DNA of 24,637 bases from assembly GCA_964464755.1 (NCBI GenBank), contig CAYXGZ010000051.1:1-24637 (forward strand), in the 5' to 3' direction. The notes beneath the pieces were generated by a model. It ran no database searches. It was not told the DNA's origin and saw only the letters and a program-made list of their open reading frames with translations. The DNA comes from CAYXGZ01 sp964464755. Lineage in GTDB: Bacteria > Planctomycetota > MHYJ01 > JACPRB01. A program made the position numbers and the translations under genes. Position 1 is the first letter of the stretch, and every line of letters begins with the position of its first letter. Below are positions 20,685 through 24,637 of this stretch, one piece after another.

Positions 20685-20690
20685 AGTATA
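20685..20690 (-). promoter_or_regulatory. Possible internal promoter (-10 TATACT) for the TPR-like and mutase genes
   Basis: TATACT on the minus strand lies in the 39-nt gap after the VWA gene stop. Predicted +1 is near 20678, leaving an 18-nt leader with GGGAGG (20673-20668 region) before the ATG at 20660. The -35 side is poor (TTCCTG at 18 nt). Confidence 0.45.
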
Positions 20691-20699
20691 CCGTCGCGA

Positions 20700-23024
20700 T
20701 CAGCGCTTCAGGAAGGTGGCCGCCGCGATCTCGGCGAGGAAAAACAACAGCGCCAGCCCGAAGCACCAGGGCCGCAGCGAGCGCCGGCCCTCCGGGCCGC
20801 GAGTCGGGATCGCCGCGAGCTCCGCCGGGGACGTGGCGATCCGGCCCCCGGTGCGCTCCGCGATCCGCCGCAACGCCTCCAGGTCCGGTCCGAACTGCTC
20901 CCATTCCGGCGAGTGGGGGCGCACGGCGACGGCCGCGGTCCGGCCCCCGAGGCGGAGCACGACCGAGCCCTCCGGCGCGGGGGCCCGCCCCTCGTAGAGA
21001 TCGGCGCCCCGGCGCACCAGCGTGATCGCCCGCGGCGGATCGTCGCCGGCCTGGAGCACCGCCTCGATCGAATCCGGCCGCGCCCCGGCGGCCAGGCTGA
21101 CCCGGGCGACGACCTCGAGCCCTTCGAACGACAAGGCGGCCCGCGCGCCGTCCCGCCCGGGTCCCTCGAGCAGGCGATCCACGAGCCGGCGGGCGACGTC
21201 GGCCGCCGCCGGCCAGGCCCAGCCCTCCTCGAAGGACGTCGCGATCGCCGCCGAGCGGCCCCGGCCGGCCTCGAGCGTGGCCGCGAGCGGCATCCCGTCG
21301 GCCCAGGCGCAGGCCGCGGCCGCGGGGCGCAGCGACACGCGGTTCATCCGGGCCGGCCCCGGGGCCAGGGCGAGTCCTTCGAGCAGCGGCCCGGAGGACG
21401 TCGGATCCGCCGCGGGCACGCGGGCCAGGTCCCGGCTCCGGGCCAGCGCCTCCGCCAGCGCCCGGTCCAGCTGCGCGTAGTCGGTCGCGGGAACTTCCAC
21501 GCCGTCGGCGGTCTCGAGGAGCGCCTTGAGCGCGGGAGTCGTCGCGGCGCCGAGCCGGACGATCACGAGCCCGACCCGCTCGGCCTTCAGGGCGGAGGCG
21601 GCCTGGCGGAGCACGTCGGGCTCCTCGACGGACTCGCCGTCGGTGACGAGCACGAGGCGCCGCCGCCCGGCGGTCGAGGCGCGGACCTGGGCGAGCCCGG
21701 CCCGCAGCGCCTCCGCGAGGACCGTGGATCCCTCGGGGCGCAGCCCCTTCAGGGCCGCGGCGAGGTGGGCCGTCCCGCGCTGGAGCGGCGCGAGGACCTG
21801 GTCCCGGGAGGCGAACGCGACGAGCGCGTTGTCGTCGTCGGGATGGGAGAGCGACGCGGCGCGGAGCAGGGCGGACGCCGCGAGGTCGAGCTTGCGCGCC
21901 TCCAGTCCCGGGGGCGGGGCTTCCATCGAACCCGAGCGGTCGAGGAGGAAGCAGACCGCGGAACGCTCGTCCGGGAAGGCCCAGAAGGGCGAGACGGATT
22001 CCAGCGGGCCGCCCGCCCAGCCGCCGAGCGCGAAGCCGGAGGAGCCGCCGAGAATCAGGAGCCGGAGCCCCCCGTCCTTCACGTCCCGGGCGAGGCGCTC
22101 GAGGGCCTCGGGCCCGGCGGATCTCGCGGCCAGGCCCTCGATCACCACGACGTCGACGTCGGGCGCGTAATCGAGCCCGGGGGAGCCGCGCACGACGTAG
22201 CGCTCCGCGGGGAAGAGCCGGGCGGCGGCGCCCGGGGGTCCCGCGACGTGGATCACGGGCCTCCGGTCCTCGGGCCGGACGACGAGCTTCACGGAGTCGT
22301 TGCGCGGGCAGGCGTCGGGCGTCGTCGGACGGAGCCGGATCTCGAGAAGCAGCGGGGCGGCCCCGAGCGCGGGCCCGTCGAGAACGACGTCGCGGTCGCC
22401 GGCCCGCTCGAACGCGAGCGGCACGGGCGGAAGGGCGCCGCACTCGAGCGCCCCGTTCCAGGGGGCGGTCGCCCTCACGGTGACGCGGATCGACCAGCGC
22501 GCCCCCGGCGGCACCGTCGCGGGAGCCTCGACGGCCGCGAGGCGGGCCTCGACGGGCTCGTACGGACCGAGGGGGAACACGTGGACCGGGGCGCGGAGCC
22601 GGACCAGCGCGGTCTCGAGGTCGCCGCCCCAGGAGCGGCCGTCGGAGTAGAGCACGACGTCCCCGCCCTCGGCCAGCGGGCCGGCGAGGTCCAGCGCCGC
22701 GGCCAGGTCGGAGCCGGAGGGATCCGCGCCCGCGAGGAGGTCGCGCGGGCCGGGGGCCGCGCCGGGGGGCAGGGTGAGCACGGGCCGGGCGCCGGCGGCG
22801 ATCACCGCGGAGCGTCCGCCCCTCGCGATCGCCGACTCGACGAGGCGCGCGGCGTCCGCGGCGTCGAAGGAGTCCTGGCGACCCCGGACCGCCACGGAAC
22901 CGGACGCGTCGATGACGTGGACGCGGAGCGCGGAGCCCGCGACGGGCCGCTGCAGGTCGAGCGCGCCGGCCGCGAGCAGGCCGAGCACGAGGAGCCTCAG
23001 GGTCCAGCGGAGCGGGCGTTTCAT
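20700..23024 (-). CDS. Membrane protein with two VWA-like domains and a glutamine-amidotransferase-like segment
   Basis: A 774-residue protein. An N-terminal membrane segment (about 7-24) is followed by a first VWA-like domain (about 32-155) with DASGS (39-43) and YSDGRS (127-131). A linker with Ig-like beta strands (about 160-250) leads to a segment (about 256-345) ending LLILGGSSGFALGGWAGGPLE, which matches the class I amidotransferase-like fold of planctomycete/BatA-type VWA proteins and lacks an obvious catalytic cysteine. A second VWA domain (about 354-525) has a full metal site: D362-x-S364-x-S366, T434 and D462 in VTDGES. A C-terminal membrane helix (about 752-771) ends in FLKR. It probably presents its domains outside the cytoplasmic membrane. 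It starts one nt after the rhomboid stop. The MoxR/DUF58 operon elsewhere in the window could supply partners, but that is inference. Confidence 0.88.
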   Translation of the reverse strand: MKRPLRWTLRLLVLGLLAAGALDLQRPVAGSALRVHVIDASGSVAVRGRQDSFDAADAARLVESAIARGGRSAVIAAGARPVLTLPPGAAPGPRDLLAGADPSGSDLAAALDLAGPLAEGGDVVLYSDGRSWGGDLETALVRLRAPVHVFPLGPYEPVEARLAAVEAPATVPPGARWSIRVTVRATAPWNGALECGALPPVPLAFERAGDRDVVLDGPALGAAPLLLEIRLRPTTPDACPRNDSVKLVVRPEDRRPVIHVAGPPGAAARLFPAERYVVRGSPGLDYAPDVDVVVIEGLAARSAGPEALERLARDVKDGGLRLLILGGSSGFALGGWAGGPLESVSPFWAFPDERSAVCFLLDRSGSMEAPPPGLEARKLDLAASALLRAASLSHPDDDNALVAFASRDQVLAPLQRGTAHLAAALKGLRPEGSTVLAEALRAGLAQVRASTAGRRRLVLVTDGESVEEPDVLRQAASALKAERVGLVIVRLGAATTPALKALLETADGVEVPATDYAQLDRALAEALARSRDLARVPAADPTSSGPLLEGLALAPGPARMNRVSLRPAAAACAWADGMPLAATLEAGRGRSAAIATSFEEGWAWPAAADVARRLVDRLLEGPGRDGARAALSFEGLEVVARVSLAAGARPDSIEAVLQAGDDPPRAITLVRRGADLYEGRAPAPEGSVVLRLGGRTAAVAVRPHSPEWEQFGPDLEALRRIAERTGGRIATSPAELAAIPTRGPEGRRSLRPWCFGLALLFFLAEIAAATFLKR

Positions 23025-23025
23025 G

Positions 23026-24441
23026 TCAGGCGCGGAACTGCGTCCGCCGGGAGGTGACGAGGTGCCGGGACCAGGCCGCGTAGTCGGCGTAGTCGTCGTC
23101 GCTCGCGAAGTTGAGCCAGCCCCAGACGCCGTGGTGCGCGAGGACGCGGACGCCCTCGTTGAGGATCGCGCCGTGGCGGTTGGCGATGACCGCGGCCGCG
23201 AACTGGCCGAGGGACGCGGACAGGCCCGAGGGTCCCTCGAAGCGCGTGCGCTGCGTGACGCGGACCACGTGGCCCGGCGGGGCGTGGATGTCGAGGATGG
23301 GGAGGCCCTGGATCGCGGCGCCGAGGAAGAGGTAGGGGGCGGACCAGCGGAAGGCGAGGAGGCGGCCGTCGACGCCGATCGTGAACCCGTCCCGGGTCCA
23401 GGTCAGCCGATCCGCGAGCACGGGGGGCGGCGGGACGCGGTCCGGGGCGACGAGCGATTCGATGCCCTCCTTGTGCAGGCGCCAGCGGAGGCCGTCGGCG
23501 GCCGCGCGATCGAGGCCGCGGGCGATCACGCCGCGCGTGCGGTGGAGCCGGTCCTGCACGTCCCCGGAGTCCTCGCCGGTGGCCGCGTTCACGATCCGGC
23601 CGACGGCCTTCAGGCCCGAGAGATCGGGGCTGAGGCGGAGCAGGCGGTAGCGTTCCGCCGGCGAGTCGGGAAGGAACTCGATGCCGGGCCCCGAGGCGGG
23701 CGCGGCCAGCTCGACGGCGCTCGCGAGCCGCCGCGGCCGCGAGGCGCGGAGGAACTCCAGGGGCACGGACTTCACGTCGCCCCCGACCCCGAAGCGGGCC
23801 GGCGCGAGGAGGAACTTCCAGGGGAGGGCGACCGCGGCGCCGACGAGGAAGCCGCCGATGTGGGCCGCGTAGGCCACGCCGCCGCCGGCCCCGAGCGACG
23901 CGAAGAGGGACTGCTGGAGGAACCAGAACCCGATCCACCAGAACGCGGCGACCTCGAGGATGCGGACGTAGACGAAGAGCAGGAAGAAGAGGCGGATCGG
24001 CTGCCGGGGGAAGAAGACGACGTAGGCCCCGAGGACGCCCGACACGGCGCCCGAGGCGCCGACCATCGGGAGCCCCGGATGCGCGGTCGTGAGCACCTGG
24101 GCGAGGGCGGCGGCGACGCCGGAGAGGAGGTAGAAGGCGAGGTACGCGACGTGGCCGAGCTTGTCCTCGACGTTGTCGCCGAAGATCCAGAGGAAGAGCA
24201 TGTTGCCGGCGAGGTGGGCGACGCCGGCGTGCATGAACATGCTGGTGAAGACGGTCTTCAGGAACGAAGGATCGCCCCAATCGGCGCGGTCGGGGTACAG
24301 GGCGTAGATGGGAACGTGCTGGGCCAGGCGGGGGTCGGGAAAGCACCAGAGCAGGAAGAGGACGGCGTTCAGCCCGACCAGGCCCCAGGTCACCCAGGGG
24401 GTGCGCTCGCGGGGATTGTCGTCGCCGATCGGGAGCAGCAT
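23026..24441 (-). CDS. Rhomboid-family intramembrane serine protease with a large C-terminal domain
   Basis: A 471-residue protein. The N-terminal ~205 residues are a six-helix rhomboid core with HAGVAHLAGNM (71-81; H76 and N80 of the oxyanion region), catalytic Ser130 in GASGAVSG, and catalytic His194 in AAHIGGFLVG. This makes it an active-looking intramembrane protease that cuts within or near membrane helices. Residues about 210-471 form an extra domain I do not recognise; its middle part, TRGVIARGLDRAAADGLRWRL to IESLVAP (302-333), resembles a small alpha/beta unit, followed by a beta-rich region to the C-terminus. It heads the operon with the VWA, TPR-like and mutase genes. A TAGAAT box exactly 6 nt before the ATG predicts a leaderless mRNA. 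Confidence 0.92.
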   Translation of the reverse strand: MLLPIGDDNPRERTPWVTWGLVGLNAVLFLLWCFPDPRLAQHVPIYALYPDRADWGDPSFLKTVFTSMFMHAGVAHLAGNMLFLWIFGDNVEDKLGHVAYLAFYLLSGVAAALAQVLTTAHPGLPMVGASGAVSGVLGAYVVFFPRQPIRLFFLLFVYVRILEVAAFWWIGFWFLQQSLFASLGAGGGVAYAAHIGGFLVGAAVALPWKFLLAPARFGVGGDVKSVPLEFLRASRPRRLASAVELAAPASGPGIEFLPDSPAERYRLLRLSPDLSGLKAVGRIVNAATGEDSGDVQDRLHRTRGVIARGLDRAAADGLRWRLHKEGIESLVAPDRVPPPPVLADRLTWTRDGFTIGVDGRLLAFRWSAPYLFLGAAIQGLPILDIHAPPGHVVRVTQRTRFEGPSGLSASLGQFAAAVIANRHGAILNEGVRVLAHHGVWGWLNFASDDDYADYAAWSRHLVTSRRTQFRA

Positions 24442-24447
24442 GGTGGC

Positions 24448-24453
24448 ATTCTA
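24448..24453 (-). promoter_or_regulatory. -10 box (TAGAAT) of the rhomboid operon
   Basis: TAGAAT on the minus strand is followed by exactly 6 nt and then the ATG at 24441, which places the A of the start codon at the expected +1. This is the clearest leaderless geometry in the window. No good -35 is seen. Confidence 0.55.
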
Positions 24454-24481
24454 TGGGACCGCCCCGGGGGCACCTACGAAC

Positions 24482-24517
24482 GGGAAAAGAAAAACCCGGG
24501 CCCGAGGGCCCGGGTTT
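24482..24517 (-). terminator. Rho-independent terminator of the right-edge gene
   Basis: On the minus strand an 11-12 bp perfect stem (AAACCCGGGCC with GGCCCGGGTTT, small CTCG loop; 24517-24492) runs into TTCTTTTCC. It begins 18 nt after the stop codon at 24536. Stem, loop and T-run are all textbook. It separates this gene from the rhomboid operon promoter. Confidence 0.9.
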
Positions 24518-24535
24518 CTCGAGGTGTCCGATCGA

Positions 24536-24637
24536 CTAGGCGGGGGTCGCCGTGGTGAGCGTCGCGGTGTCGGCGTCGGGGTCGCCGGCCGGATCGGTGG
24601 TGCCGGTGCCGCCGGTGCCGCCGGTGCCACCCGTGCC
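24536..24637 (-). CDS. C-terminal tail of a truncated Gly/Thr-rich protein (5' end outside window)
   Basis: The minus strand frame runs from the window edge to a TAG at 24538-24536 and encodes 33 residues: a GTG/GGT repeat (G-T-G-G-T-G-G-T pattern) followed by TTDPAGDPDADTATLTTATPA. It is not a complete gene, so no function can be given. A low-complexity, Asp/Thr-rich tail of this kind is usual for secreted or surface proteins and could be the end of a linker-rich wall or calcium-binding protein. Reality is supported by the excellent terminator 18 nt beyond the stop on the same strand. Confidence 0.6.
   Translation of the reverse strand, partial: GTGGTGGTGGTGTTDPAGDPDADTATLTTATPA

Noticed and set aside
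20232..23057. Plus-strand open frame of 941 codons opposite the VWA and TPR-like genes
   Set aside because: Composition is Arg/Gly/Glu/Asp low complexity with no recognisable domain; the minus-strand genes explain the coding signal.
24541..24637. GCCGGTGCC-type repeats at the right edge as a non-coding tandem repeat
   Set aside because: They are in frame with a minus-strand stop followed by a strong terminator, so a Gly/Thr-rich protein tail is the simpler explanation.

Overview
This is a gene-dense bacterial chromosomal window, very GC-rich (roughly 70% by eye). I find 20 protein-coding genes, two of them cut by the window ends, and no RNA gene, CRISPR array, insertion sequence or prophage. 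No gap between genes exceeds about 175 bases. The sequence points to a Gram-negative, respiring bacterium: complex I genes, a DUF374/LpxJ-type acyltransferase, a lipoprotein and TatA. It is also rich in Hanks-type kinases, prepilin-like proteins and MoxR/DUF58/VWA genes, and it carries a bacterial histone. That mix fits Planctomycetota or a neighbouring deep-branching phylum, but the assignment is an inference at low to moderate confidence.

Layout. 1-4120 (+): end of nuoL, then nuoM and nuoN with overlapping ends, forming the proton-pumping membrane arm of NADH dehydrogenase. 4187-5860 (+): a membrane-anchored Ser/Thr kinase. It meets, stop to stop, a DUF374 acyltransferase (5861-6544, -), which diverges from a stand-alone MshEN-domain protein (6626-7321, +). 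7318-11625 (-): a compact moxR-DUF58-transglutaminase operon with junctions of -1 and +1 nt. 11728-14089 (+): a 58-residue histone-fold protein missing from ordinary ORF calls because of its size, then an STAS/zinc-ribbon/ATPase-like fusion, tatA and a BshB1-type deacetylase.

14086-18824 (-): a lipoprotein with an internal duplication, panD, and a tandem block of five related pilin-like genes. Three have a normal prepilin N-terminus; two have a different N-terminal membrane segment on the same C-terminal domain. All five keep two cysteines, [YF]RGP and H-x12-G-x11-W. 18908-24441 (-): a tight operon of a rhomboid protease with an extra C-terminal domain, a double-VWA membrane protein, a small membrane-anchored TPR-like protein and a phosphomannomutase/phosphoglucomutase. 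A strong terminator (24482-24517) separates this from the Gly/Thr-rich C-terminus of a truncated gene at the right edge.

Promoters are unusually legible against the GC-rich background. Good -35/-10 pairs precede the histone, STAS, MshEN, panD and pilin-4 genes. At several genes the -10 box lies so close to the start codon that the mRNA must be leaderless or nearly so. The best candidates for something undescribed are the five-gene pilin-like array, the STAS-zinc ribbon-degenerate ATPase fusion, and the histone next to them.
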